Below, one piece after another: positions 1-10,255 of a stretch of 64,000 nt of DNA. Source of the DNA: Amycolatopsis mediterranei (GTDB lineage: Bacteria > Actinomycetota > Actinomycetes > Mycobacteriales > Pseudonocardiaceae); contig NZ_CP100416.1 of the NCBI RefSeq assembly GCF_026017845.1, positions 5,762,887-5,826,886 on the forward strand, in the 5' to 3' direction. Made by a program: the position numbers and the translations under genes. The notes under the pieces are model-generated. The model saw only the letters and a list, made by a program, of their open reading frames with translations. It had not been told where the DNA came from and did not search any database. Within the stretch, counting starts at the first letter, position 1. Every line of letters begins with the position of its first letter.

Positions 1-616
1 TCGCCCGGCGGGCCGCGTCCTGCTTCTGCTGGGCGATCTCGGCGGCCTTGCGGGCGGCGGCGTCCTTGTTGGACTTCTCGGTCTGCGCCTGCTGGAGCCG
101 GTCGAGGGCGTTGAGCCGGTCGCCGCCGACGGCGTCGAGCAGCTGCGCGCGGGCGAGCATGTTCTTGGGGCTGTCCGCGCTCAGGTACGCCGAGAGCGAG
201 CCGACCGTGCTGCCCTGCTGGAAGCTGGCGGCGGCGAAGGTCTTCAGGTCCGCCCGGGCCTGGTCGATGGCCGCCGCGGCCGCGTCGGCTTCGGTGCGGG
301 CGGCCTTCGCGTCGTTCTCCGCCTGCGCCGCGTCGTCCTGCGCGGTCTGCAGGTCGACCAGCGCCTTGTTGGCCTGTTCCTGCTTGAGCTCGACGTCGTC
401 CTGCAGCTGCGTGAGTTTCTGCTCGGCCTGGGCCAGCTGGTTGGTCAGCCGGCCGACCTCGCCGGCCTTCGCGTTCGCGTCGGCCTTGCCGGCCTGGATC
501 TCCGAATCGCTGGGGTTCGGCGGCGGCGGGGGCGCCGCGAGGCCCGTGCCACCCGCGCCGAACAAGATCACCAGCGTGAGCGTGCTCACGCTGAGTCCCC
601 GGCGGACGCGCGGCAC
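1..616 (-). CDS. RipA-like peptidoglycan hydrolase, N-terminal part (cut by window edge)
   Basis: The visible 205 residues begin at a GTG (616-614) with a stop codon in frame just upstream, so this is the earliest possible start. The N-terminus is an arginine-bearing n-region followed by a hydrophobic stretch and an Ala-Pro-rich junction, a plausible export signal. The rest is an Ala/Gln/Lys/Asp-rich coiled coil (about residues 45-205) with ASFQQGSTVGSLSAYL in the middle, as in the N-terminal domain of RipA/NlpC-P60 proteins. The catalytic domain would lie outside the window, so hydrolase function is inferred. In mycobacteria ripA lies next to acn, as here. A second GTG 27 bases downstream has a better-spaced GGGGAC and cannot be excluded as the start. 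Confidence 0.8.
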   Translation of the reverse strand, partial: MPRVRRGLSVSTLTLVILFGAGGTGLAAPPPPPNPSDSEIQAGKADANAKAGEVGRLTNQLAQAEQKLTQLQDDVELKQEQANKALVDLQTAQDDAAQAENDAKAARTEADAAAAAIDQARADLKTFAAASFQQGSTVGSLSAYLSADSPKNMLARAQLLDAVGGDRLNALDRLQQAQTEKSNKDAAARKAAEIAQQKQDAARRA

Positions 617-794
617 CCTCGAACCCCCGCACTGTCCTAACAAGACCGCCACCTCCGCTCACCAGCGCACACCGCGTGTCACTGCAGTCACACCACTATC
701 ACAAGCCTCAGCGGAAACTTACACAACGTAGGCACCAATTCCCCTCATTGAGGGACCCCCGCATCGGATGGCGCAGCCCATACCGCGTGTCGTC
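617..794. promoter_or_regulatory. Divergent intergenic region, RipA-like gene / acnA
   Basis: This stretch between the two divergent genes has no coding potential that I would support. It holds a small perfect inverted repeat, CCCTCA-T-TGAGGG at 742-754, of unknown meaning. The rest of the 344-base gap, to 960, is the acnA promoter and a leader of roughly 130 bases. That leader contains a hairpin with a 7-bp stem (865-871 with 886-892). Confidence 0.4.
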
Positions 795-823
795 TTGAAC
801 CCCAAACAGGACACGCGTACTGT
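795..823 (+). promoter_or_regulatory. acnA promoter
   Basis: A -35 TTGAAC (795-800) and a -10 TACTGT (818-823) are separated by exactly 17 bases, upstream of acnA and in its orientation. The predicted start of transcription near 830 leaves a 5' leader of about 130 bases. The -10 box is overlapped by the AcnR-type operator. Confidence 0.6.
807..822. promoter_or_regulatory. Predicted AcnR operator at acnA
   Basis: The 16 bases CAGGACACGCGTACTG fit the Corynebacterium glutamicum AcnR consensus CAGNACnnnCGTACTG at every defined position. The site covers most of the -10 box, so binding would block RNA polymerase. The likely ligand is the AcnR-like TetR encoded at 19574-20155. Confidence 0.7.
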
Positions 824-960
824 TTGAACCACCGCGAGGTGTGCCATCCCGCATCCGGTCCTACGGTGGGGGTGCGCAAGACTCGCCCCACCGAACCGAC
901 CGAACTGACCCGGGACTCCTCTGCCGCGACGGAGCGGCGTCCCCGCCACTGGAGTTAGAC

Positions 961-3774
<2,814 letters not shown>

Positions 3775-3791
3775 GGGTTCCGCGTTTTCGG

Positions 3792-3824
3792 AGGGCCTCC
3801 CCGCTCGGTGAGCGGGGAGGCCCT
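3792..3824. terminator. Bidirectional terminator between acnA and mgtC
   Basis: A perfect 14-bp stem (3792-3805 with 3811-3824) and a 5-base loop lie between two convergent genes. Short pyrimidine-rich runs flank it. It can serve both directions. Confidence 0.9.
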
Positions 3825-3832
3825 CTTCGTTC

Positions 3833-4537
3833 TCACGCCGGGACGGCCACCCAGCGCACACTCGACACCGCCGGCTCCAGCGACAACCGCGACACCGCCG
3901 CTTCCATCTGGGCGTCGTCGCGCTGGTCGCCGATCAGCTCGGCGCGGACCTCGACCGTGCGGTTCTCCCGGTCCGTGCTCAGCACCGACAGGAGCCGGAA
4001 GTCCGTGCGCGTCAACGCCTGCACGAGCAGCGCCCGCACGTGGGCCTCGGCCTCGTCGCGGGTCACCGCCTGGAACTCGTACCGCGCCGGGGTCTCCTCA
4101 CCCGCGTCGGGACGGCGGTCCACCACGCGGCCGAGCGGGCGCAGCACCACGTTCACCCCGACCACGACGGCGGTGCCGGCCGCCGCGACCGCGTACAGCC
4201 CGGCTCCGGCGAGGGCGCCGACCGCGGCCGAGCACCAGAGCGTCGCGGCGGTGTTGAGGCCCCGGACGTTGAGGCCGTCGCGCATGATGACCCCGGCGCC
4301 GAGGAACCCGATGCCCGAGACGATCTGCGCGGCCACCCGGGTCGGATCGGCGTCGCCGCTCGAGGCCAGCCCGCCGAAACCGTGGGCGGACAGCAGCACG
4401 AACAGCGTCGCCCCGACGGCGACGAGGGCGTTGGTGCGCAGCCCGGCCATCCGGGCGCGGAACTGGCGCTCGACCCCGATGACGGCACCCAGGCCGACGC
4501 CGGCACCCACGCGCAGCAGCATTTCGAAGATGGTCAT
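3833..4537 (-). CDS. mgtC: MgtC/SapB family membrane protein
   Basis: The 234-residue protein has an N-terminal hydrophobic core of about four or five membrane segments with the family signature GAVIGVERQFRARMAGLRT near residues 18-36, then a soluble ACT-like C-terminal domain of about 90 residues. MgtC proteins help survival at low Mg2+ and modulate the F-ATPase in pathogens; the role in a soil actinobacterium is not established. The gene stands alone, convergent with acnA, and has a structured leader (4538-4703) that could carry regulation. Confidence 0.85.
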   Translation of the reverse strand: MTIFEMLLRVGAGVGLGAVIGVERQFRARMAGLRTNALVAVGATLFVLLSAHGFGGLASSGDADPTRVAAQIVSGIGFLGAGVIMRDGLNVRGLNTAATLWCSAAVGALAGAGLYAVAAAGTAVVVGVNVVLRPLGRVVDRRPDAGEETPARYEFQAVTRDEAEAHVRALLVQALTRTDFRLLSVLSTDRENRTVEVRAELIGDQRDDAQMEAAVSRLSLEPAVSSVRWVAVPA

Positions 4538-4703
4538 TTCCGGCTCTTTTCCGGCGTGCGCGCACTGCCGGACAGGGGGCGACCGGACTCAGCCCCGCCG
4601 GAAACCTCCGGTGAGCGCGCGCCCGGCCGTCCGAGGACTGTCCGCTGGCATGTGCCGCTCACCTCGCTTCCCGTGTTCGTGGTTGATCAACTCTCCCACT
4701 GTA
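4538..4703 (-). promoter_or_regulatory. Structured leader upstream of mgtC
   Basis: The 5' region of mgtC contains a long-range 8-bp stem (4610-4617 with 4656-4663, GGTGAGCG/CGCTCACC), a short CCGGAGGTTTCCGG hairpin beside it and a perfect palindrome GTTGATCAAC (4682-4691). Because mgtC genes are often controlled by Mg2+-responsive leaders, an attenuator is possible. I could not match it to the M-box core. Confidence 0.3.
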
Positions 4704-4726
4704 GCGCCAGGTCCTGGCCCTGGCGC
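4704..4726 (-). terminator. Hairpin after the alpha/beta hydrolase gene
   Basis: An 8-bp stem GCGCCAGG/CCTGGCGC (4704-4711 with 4719-4726) with a 7-base loop lies 12 bases beyond the stop codon of the minus-strand hydrolase. No U-tract is obvious, so it may be an L-shaped actinobacterial terminator. Confidence 0.5.
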
Positions 4727-4738
4727 CTGTGATGGTCG

Positions 4739-5593
4739 CTACGCCCAGTGCCGGCGCAGGTGCGGCACGAGGTCTTCGGGACGCTCGTCGGGGAAGAACA
4801 GCTTGGCTCCAGGCACCTCGACGACCTCGGTGACGCCGGGAACCGCGTCGCGGAACCGGTAGGCCCACTCGACACCGAAGTTCGGGTCGCCCGTCCCCCA
4901 GACGAGCAAAGTCGGCACCCGGAACTCCTTGAGCAGCGGCTCGATCGCGTCCAGCTCCTCGCCGCGGACCGACGTCAGCAGCCGCTCGAACTCCCGCGCC
5001 GCCTCGAGCGTGCCGCCGACCGGCCGGACGAAGGCGGCCAGGACCTCGTCGGACAGCTGTTCGGGGTGCTCGTAGCCCCCGCCGAGCGCAGCGGTTCGCG
5101 CCCGCTCGGGGTCCGCGGCGAGCTGGACCAGCAGCGGCGCGAGCTTCCCGCGTTCGGCCAGCTCGACGACCGGGCGGAACGACTCCGGCGGCAGGTTGCC
5201 CCGGGTGTCGCAGTTGGTCAGGGTGAGCGTCCGGACCCGGTCGGGGTGGTGCGCGGCGAAGACCTGCGCGACCGCGCCGCCGGTGTCGTTGGCGACCAGG
5301 TCGACCGTGCCGAGTTCCAGCGACTCGCAGAAGTCTTCGAGCAGCCGGGCGAGGCCGTTCAGGCTGAGGTCCTGCGCGGGCGTCACCGGCGAGGCACCGT
5401 GTCCCGGCAGGTCGGGCGCGACGCACCGGCGCTCCCCCGCCAGCTCGGTCATCACCTTGCGCCACAACAGGTTGTTCGTTCCCACGCCGTGCACGAAGAG
5501 CGCCACCGGCCCTTCGCCGACGTCGGTGTAGCTCACGTCGCCGGACGCCGTCGACACGCGTCCGCGCTGGTCCTCCCAGGTTCGCAAGTCCAT
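4739..5593 (-). CDS. Alpha/beta-fold hydrolase, dehalogenase/epoxide-hydrolase-like
   Basis: This 284-residue protein has the oxyanion motif HGVGTN (35-40) and the nucleophile elbow ANDTGG with Asp103 in place of serine, as in haloalkane dehalogenases and epoxide hydrolases. The usual catalytic histidine position near the C-terminus reads GAKLFF instead of GAGHF, so the triad is incomplete; the substrate cannot be predicted. The gene is divergent from a TetR gene 91 bases away with paired operators in between, so it is probably the repressor's target. The ATG at 5593 is the only reasonable start. Confidence 0.85.
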   Translation of the reverse strand: MDLRTWEDQRGRVSTASGDVSYTDVGEGPVALFVHGVGTNNLLWRKVMTELAGERRCVAPDLPGHGASPVTPAQDLSLNGLARLLEDFCESLELGTVDLVANDTGGAVAQVFAAHHPDRVRTLTLTNCDTRGNLPPESFRPVVELAERGKLAPLLVQLAADPERARTAALGGGYEHPEQLSDEVLAAFVRPVGGTLEAAREFERLLTSVRGEELDAIEPLLKEFRVPTLLVWGTGDPNFGVEWAYRFRDAVPGVTEVVEVPGAKLFFPDERPEDLVPHLRRHWA

Positions 5594-5614
5594 CGGTAGA
5601 GTCCCTCCAGAAGT

Positions 5615-5657
5615 AAACCGACTGACGGTCTAGTATGAACAGACCGACAGTCGGTTT
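5615..5657. promoter_or_regulatory. Paired TetR operators
   Basis: Two 13-base sites, ACCGACTGACGGT (5617-5629) and the perfect palindrome ACCGACAGTCGGT (5643-5655), have centres 26 bases apart. They sit inside a larger imperfect palindrome with outer arms AAACCGACT/AGTCGGTTT. The position between the divergent hydrolase and TetR genes implies control of both by the TetR. Confidence 0.75.
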
Positions 5658-5684
5658 GTCAACGACGGAGGCTGCCGAACCCGC

Positions 5685-6263
5685 ATGAACAAGAAGATCG
5701 ACCGGGGTCAGGCGACCCGCGAGCACCTCGTCGCGGTCGCGACCGGCCTGTTCACCGAGCACGGTTACGACGGCACGTCGATCGAGGCCGTTCTGCGGGC
5801 CGCCGACGTCAGCCGCGGCGCGCTCTACCACCACTTCCCCGGCAAGGACGCGCTCTTCGCGGCGGTCCTGGACACCGTCTACGAGCGGGTCGGCGCGGAC
5901 GGCGCGCGAGCCGTCGAGGGCATGACCGACCCGATGACGGCCTTGCGTGCAGCGTGTCTCGCCTGGATCCGGAGCACCCGCGATCCCGTCGTGCGGCAGG
6001 TGATGCTCATCGACGCGCCGGCGGTGCTGGGCTGGCAGCGGTGGCGGGAGATCGACGAGGAACGCACGCTCGGCGGGATCAAGGCGGCGCTGCGGCGGGG
6101 CGGCCGGATCCCGGCGGCGCGCGTGGACCTCTTCGCGCACGTGCTGCTCGCCGGGATGAACGAGATCGCGATGCTGGTCGCCCGCGCCGACGACCACGCG
6201 AGCGCCGCCGCCGAAGCGGAAGCGGCCGCCGGGGACCTGCTGGACCGCTTGCTGGGGACGTGA
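5685..6263 (+). CDS. TetR/AcrR family repressor
   Basis: The protein has 192 residues. The N-terminal helix-turn-helix is typical (GYDGTSIEAVLRAADVSRG then ALYHHFPGKDALF, about residues 25-60), and the C-terminal ligand-binding half is divergent. It is transcribed away from the alpha/beta hydrolase and is expected to repress that gene and itself through the two sites at 5617-5655. The ligand is unknown; a small hydrophobic ester, epoxide or halide is a reasonable guess from the neighbour. A strong terminator begins right at the stop codon. Confidence 0.9.
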   Translation: MNKKIDRGQATREHLVAVATGLFTEHGYDGTSIEAVLRAADVSRGALYHHFPGKDALFAAVLDTVYERVGADGARAVEGMTDPMTALRAACLAWIRSTRDPVVRQVMLIDAPAVLGWQRWREIDEERTLGGIKAALRRGGRIPAARVDLFAHVLLAGMNEIAMLVARADDHASAAAEAEAAAGDLLDRLLGT

Positions 6264-6299
6264 AACGGGCCGGGGCGACAGTGTCACCCCGGCCCGTTT
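6263..6299. terminator. Bidirectional terminator
   Basis: A perfect 13-bp stem (6263-6275 with 6287-6299) ending in AAA/TTTT lies between the convergent TetR and S33 peptidase genes. The run of T after the stem suits the plus strand and the A run suits the minus strand. Confidence 0.9.
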
Positions 6300-6308
6300 T
6301 CCTTGCTG

Positions 6309-7937
6309 CTACGGGGTTTCGAACGGCTGGACGTTCGGCTGGAACACCTGTCCGTTCGCCGGCACCTTGAGGTCGGTCAGGTAGTCGGCCACGGCCTTGT
6401 CCACGCCCAGGGCGTCACCCAGGATGCAGTGGCCGAAGGCGTCGACCGACAACAGGCGGGTGTTGCCGAGTTCGGCCGCCATCCGCTGGGCGAACCGGTA
6501 CTGCGTCGCCGGGTCGTAGTAGTTGCCGACCACGACCACCGGGACGTCCGTCTTGGCCCGCCACGGCCCGCGGTAGGCGTCCGGCTCCTTCGCCGGCCAC
6601 ACCGGGCAGGCCGCCGTGTCGGAGAACACCTGGTAGCGCCCGAAGGTCCGCGATTCGCGCTCCCACTTCGCGGCGATGTCCGGCACCTGGTCCTGCTTGA
6701 TCCGGAACGGCTTGTCCGCGCAGTTGACCGCGAAGTACGAATCGTCGCTGGTGTACGGACTGTCCGGGTTCTGGTCGGCCAGGCCCTGCTTGCCCGCGGT
6801 GAGCACCTTGAGCTGTGCGGCCTGCAGTGCCTGCGTCTGCGCGCCCGCCGGGTGGATCGCGGCGTAGAGCGCCTGCAGGTCCTGGGCCAGGCCCGTGAAC
6901 CGCGCCGGCGAATACAGGGCACTCGACACGCCGCCGGTGAACTGGCTGATGTCGAGCGGGTCGGCTCCCGGGAGGGTGATCGGCTGCTTGCGCAGGTACT
7001 CGCGGAGCTCGTCGAACTTCGCCCGCGGGTCGCCGTCGCTGAACGCGCACTTCGCGCCCACCTGATCACAGCGCTTCAGGAACCCGTCCAGGGAGATTTC
7101 GAACCCCTGCGCGCGCTCGCGGTCGTACTGCACGCCGTCACTGGTGCGCAGCGCCGGGTCGACGTTGCCGTCGATCACGATCGCCCGCGACTGCTTCGGG
7201 AACATCGACGTGTACGTCGAGCCGATCAGGGTCCCGTACGAGAAGCCGACGTAGGTCAGCTTCCGGTCGCCGACCGCCGCGCGCAGGGTGTCGAGGTCGC
7301 GCACGACGTCCTTGGTGGACATGTGGTTCAGCAGCGAACCGGCGTTGTTCTTGCAGAACCGGCCGTAATCGCGGTAGCCGGCCAGTGTCCGCGAAATTTC
7401 GGTGCGCGACAGCGGCACCCCGACCAGGGCACCGAACACCTCGTCCGCGTCCTCCTGCGTGGTGAAGCAGCGCAGCGGGTTGCTCTCGCCGACCCCGCGC
7501 GGGTCGAAGCCGATGAGGTCGAAGCGGTCGAGGACCTGCGGCTGGAAATAGTACTGGCCGTAGATCGGCATCGTCAGGCCCGAACCGCCGGGGCCGCCCG
7601 GGTTGAGGAACAGCGAGCCGACGCGGGAGGCGGGCGTGCGGGCGGCCCGTTTGAGCAAGGCGATGTCGATGGTGCCCAGCGAGGCGTTGTCGTGGTCGAT
7701 CGGCACGCGGTAGCGCGCGCAGCTGTAGAACTTGACCTGGTCCGCGGGCACGCCGGCGAGGGTGTCGCTCGAGCAGGTGCCCCAGGCGACGGCCGGGGTC
7801 GCGCCGACGACGGCGGGTTTGACCGCCGAGTCTTCGGCCGCGGCGGCGGTCCCGGCCGGCCCGGCCAGCCCCACGCCGGCCACGAGCGCCCCCACCAGTG
7901 CGAACGACCGCACCCGGCTCTGTGTGGATCTCGGCAA
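6309..7937 (-). CDS. Secreted tripeptidyl-aminopeptidase-like hydrolase (S33 family)
   Basis: This 542-residue alpha/beta hydrolase resembles Streptomyces Tap/SlpD/SlpE peptidases, which release N-terminal peptides outside the cell. It has a signal peptide (SRVRSFALVGALVAGVGLAG, cleavage probably after AAAA near 34), the LNPGGPGGSG oxyanion motif (111-120), Ser233 in GFSYGT, a catalytic Asp in the VVVVGNYYDPAT region and His in AFGHCIL near residue 500, followed by the TAP-like C-terminal domain. The start is TTG at 7937, supported by AGGGAGG seven bases upstream. It is monocistronic with its own terminator. Confidence 0.9.
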   Translation of the reverse strand: MPRSTQSRVRSFALVGALVAGVGLAGPAGTAAAAEDSAVKPAVVGATPAVAWGTCSSDTLAGVPADQVKFYSCARYRVPIDHDNASLGTIDIALLKRAARTPASRVGSLFLNPGGPGGSGLTMPIYGQYYFQPQVLDRFDLIGFDPRGVGESNPLRCFTTQEDADEVFGALVGVPLSRTEISRTLAGYRDYGRFCKNNAGSLLNHMSTKDVVRDLDTLRAAVGDRKLTYVGFSYGTLIGSTYTSMFPKQSRAIVIDGNVDPALRTSDGVQYDRERAQGFEISLDGFLKRCDQVGAKCAFSDGDPRAKFDELREYLRKQPITLPGADPLDISQFTGGVSSALYSPARFTGLAQDLQALYAAIHPAGAQTQALQAAQLKVLTAGKQGLADQNPDSPYTSDDSYFAVNCADKPFRIKQDQVPDIAAKWERESRTFGRYQVFSDTAACPVWPAKEPDAYRGPWRAKTDVPVVVVGNYYDPATQYRFAQRMAAELGNTRLLSVDAFGHCILGDALGVDKAVADYLTDLKVPANGQVFQPNVQPFETP

Positions 7938-8052
7938 GACGGTTCCTCCCTAGGTGAGGCACTACGCCGCGAGATCACGACGTCACGGCGTCTTACCGGG
8001 GAGACTGGCACAAACCGGTGAATCCCGGCACCGGCCGAACGGATGGTGGAAC

Positions 8053-8529
8053 TTATCGGGCCACCCGCGTGAGAACGAAAACCGGCAACGGCCGGGCGGC
8101 CTCGCGCTGCTCCATCGCATAGCCCGGCCAGAACGCGAGCAGCTCGCCCCACATCCGCTCGTACTCCTCGCCGTGCAGCTCCCGGGCGACGACGTCGACC
8201 GGCTTCCCGGCCAGTGCCACCGCGCACTTCGGGTTCGCCCGCAGGTTGAGCGCCCACGCCGGGTCGTGCTGACGGCCCCAGTTGGACGCCGTCAGCACGA
8301 ACTCGCCGCCACGCGGGTAGTAGAGCAGGTTGGTGCTGCGGAGCAGCCCGCTCTTGCGGCCGGTCGTCGTCAGGCGCAGGGACGGCAGCCCGGCGAGCGC
8401 CACGAGGCTCACCCGGCCGCCGAACGCCTTGTGCAGTTTCTGGTCCGCCCACACGACGAACCGGGCCGTGCGCATCAGCCACGGTCTCGTGCCGACGGCC
8501 CGGGCGAGCGCCCGGAGAGGATTAGCCAC
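8053..8529 (-). CDS. Deazaflavin-dependent nitroreductase family protein (Ddn-like)
   Basis: This 158-residue protein has the split beta-barrel signature of the Ddn/DUF385 family: LTTTGRKSGLLRSTNLLYY near residues 52-70 and NWGRQHDPAWALNLRANP near 82-99. Family members bind F420H2 and reduce quinones or nitro compounds; fatty-acid-binding members are also known. The GTG start overlaps the egtD stop by 8 bases, so it is translationally coupled to the ergothioneine operon as its last gene. A role in ergothioneine or redox metabolism is suggested only by that coupling. Confidence 0.85.
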   Translation of the reverse strand: MANPLRALARAVGTRPWLMRTARFVVWADQKLHKAFGGRVSLVALAGLPSLRLTTTGRKSGLLRSTNLLYYPRGGEFVLTASNWGRQHDPAWALNLRANPKCAVALAGKPVDVVARELHGEEYERMWGELLAFWPGYAMEQREAARPLPVFVLTRVAR

Positions 8530-9499
8530 GCACGGATCTTGCCAGGCTCACCCCGAACCGCTGCTGGGAGTCGGTCCACCAGTGCTCGAGGGCGAAGCCG
8601 GCCGCCGCCAGCTCCGCCTCGACGCCGCTCGGGCGGAATTTGGCCGAGATCTCCGTCCGGATGTGTTCTCCGGCGGCGAAGGCCACCGTGAGGTCCGCGC
8701 CGGGGATCTCGACGGTCAGGGCGCGGCGGGCCCGCAGGCGCATCTCGATCCACTCGTTTTCCGCGTCCCAGTACGAGACGTGCTCGAACTCGTCGGGGTC
8801 GAAGTTCGCTCCGAGGCGGGCGTTGATCACCCGCAGCACGTTCTTGTCGAATTCCGCCGTGACGCCGGCCGCGTCGTCGTAGGCCCGTTCGAGAATGCCC
8901 GCGTCCTTGACCAGGTCGGTGCCGAGCAGCAGCCACTCCCCCTCGTCCAGGACCTCCCGGACCGAGCGGAGGAAGACCGCGCGCTCGGCGGGCAGGAAGT
9001 TGCCGATCGTGCCGCCGAGGAAGGCCACCACCCGGGGCTGGCCGCCGGGCAGCAGCTTCAGGTGCTGGGTGAAGTCGCCGACGACCCCGCGGACGGTCAG
9101 GCCCGGGTAGTCCTTCGAGATCGCCTCGGCCGCTTCGGCCAGCGCGGATTCGGACACGTCGAGCGGGACGAACGCCTCCAGCGTGCCGTGCGCGGTCAGC
9201 GCGTCGAGCAGGAGCCGGGTCTTCTCGCTCGATCCCGAGCCGAGTTCGACGAGCGTGTGCGCGCCGGTCAGCTCGGCGACGTCGCCGGCGTGCGCGGCCA
9301 GCACCTCGCGCTCGCTGCGGGTGGGGTAGTACTCCGGCAGCTGGGTGATCTTCTCGAACAGCTCGCTGCCGTCGGCGTCGTAGAACCACTTGGGCGGCAG
9401 CCACTTCTGCGCCGCGCCGAGCCCGGCGACGACGTCCGCGCGCAGTTCCGCGGTGACGGCGTCGCCGGAGCGGTGGTGGTCGAGATCGACTTCGGTCAT
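8522..9499 (-). CDS. egtD: L-histidine N-alpha-methyltransferase
   Basis: EgtD trimethylates histidine to hercynine with S-adenosylmethionine, the first committed step of ergothioneine synthesis in the cytoplasm. The 325 residues include KWFYDADGSELFEKIT near 32-47, YYPTRSE, the SAM-binding LVELGSGSSEKTRLLL and the FLGGTIGNF loop. The ATG at 9499 overlaps the egtC stop (ATGA), so the two are coupled; longer in-frame extensions upstream read through egtC and are not real. The length matches known EgtD proteins of about 320 residues. Confidence 0.97.
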   Translation of the reverse strand: MTEVDLDHHRSGDAVTAELRADVVAGLGAAQKWLPPKWFYDADGSELFEKITQLPEYYPTRSEREVLAAHAGDVAELTGAHTLVELGSGSSEKTRLLLDALTAHGTLEAFVPLDVSESALAEAAEAISKDYPGLTVRGVVGDFTQHLKLLPGGQPRVVAFLGGTIGNFLPAERAVFLRSVREVLDEGEWLLLGTDLVKDAGILERAYDDAAGVTAEFDKNVLRVINARLGANFDPDEFEHVSYWDAENEWIEMRLRARRALTVEIPGADLTVAFAAGEHIRTEISAKFRPSGVEAELAAAGFALEHWWTDSQQRFGVSLARSVRG

Positions 9500-10251
9500 G
9501 ACGGCTCCTGGGTGAGGGGAAGCAGGTCGACGCCGGCCGCGGTGGCGCGCACGGCGTGGTGGTCGGGGACGGGCCGCCAGCGCGGGTCGCCGTCGAGGGG
9601 TTCGGACGCCAGCAGCACGCCGGCCGGGGTCTCCAGCACGGACAGCGCGTGCGTCCAGGTGGTGCCGATCAGCGTTTCGCCGTCGGTGAGCAGGAAGTTG
9701 AGCCGGGAGCCGGGTGCGGCCGCCTCGACGGTGGCGGTCAGCGCCGCTACCGCCGTCAGCGGGTCCTCCCCCGTGGCCAGCCGGGCCCGCAGCAGGGCCC
9801 AGAGCACGACCGAATCCGTCGGCGCCTCCAACGTCAGCAACTCGGTGACCGGCAGGGTCTTGGCCAGTTCGGCCAGCGAGTCCGGGTAGCCGCGGACGAC
9901 GCCGTTGTGGCTGAACAGCCAGCGTCCGGCGGTGAACGGCGCCGCAGCCGCCTCGGTCACCGGCAGGCCGGTGGTGCCGTTGCGGACCGCGGCGACGAAC
10001 GCGCCCGCGGTCACCGCCGCGGCCAGCGGCGGCAGCGTCTCGTCCGTCCACAGTGGAGTCGAACGGCGGTGGCGCAGCGGCGGCGAGCCCGGGCCGGGGT
10101 ACCAGCCCAGCCCGAACCCGTCGGCGTTCACCGAGCCACCGCCGCGCATGTCCGCCGGGGCGTAGGACTGCACCAGCAGCGAATGCGGGGCGCGGAAGAG
10201 CACCTCGGCGGGCGAAAGCGGCTCGCCGAGGTAGCCGATGTGGCGGCACAT
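9496..10251 (-). CDS. egtC: Gamma-glutamyl-hercynylcysteine sulfoxide amidohydrolase
   Basis: EgtC is a class II glutamine-amidotransferase-type hydrolase that removes the gamma-glutamyl group from the EgtB product. The protein starts MCRHIGY, so the nucleophilic Cys is residue 2 after Met removal. SVNADGFGLGWY and the FSHNGVVRG motif are intact, and the length of 251 residues is normal. It starts 4 bases after the egtB stop and overlaps egtD by 4 bases. Confidence 0.96.
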   Translation of the reverse strand: MCRHIGYLGEPLSPAEVLFRAPHSLLVQSYAPADMRGGGSVNADGFGLGWYPGPGSPPLRHRRSTPLWTDETLPPLAAAVTAGAFVAAVRNGTTGLPVTEAAAAPFTAGRWLFSHNGVVRGYPDSLAELAKTLPVTELLTLEAPTDSVVLWALLRARLATGEDPLTAVAALTATVEAAAPGSRLNFLLTDGETLIGTTWTHALSVLETPAGVLLASEPLDGDPRWRPVPDHHAVRATAAGVDLLPLTQEPS

Positions 10252-10255
10252 GCGC

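Noticed and set aside
617..960. Cyclic di-AMP (ydaO-type) riboswitch before the RipA-like gene
   Set aside because: Such elements precede cell-wall hydrolases in actinobacteria, but none of the conserved blocks are visible in this leader.
4538..4703. M-box Mg2+ riboswitch
   Set aside because: Only a short GAGGTGAG resemblance is present; the conserved core segments are missing.
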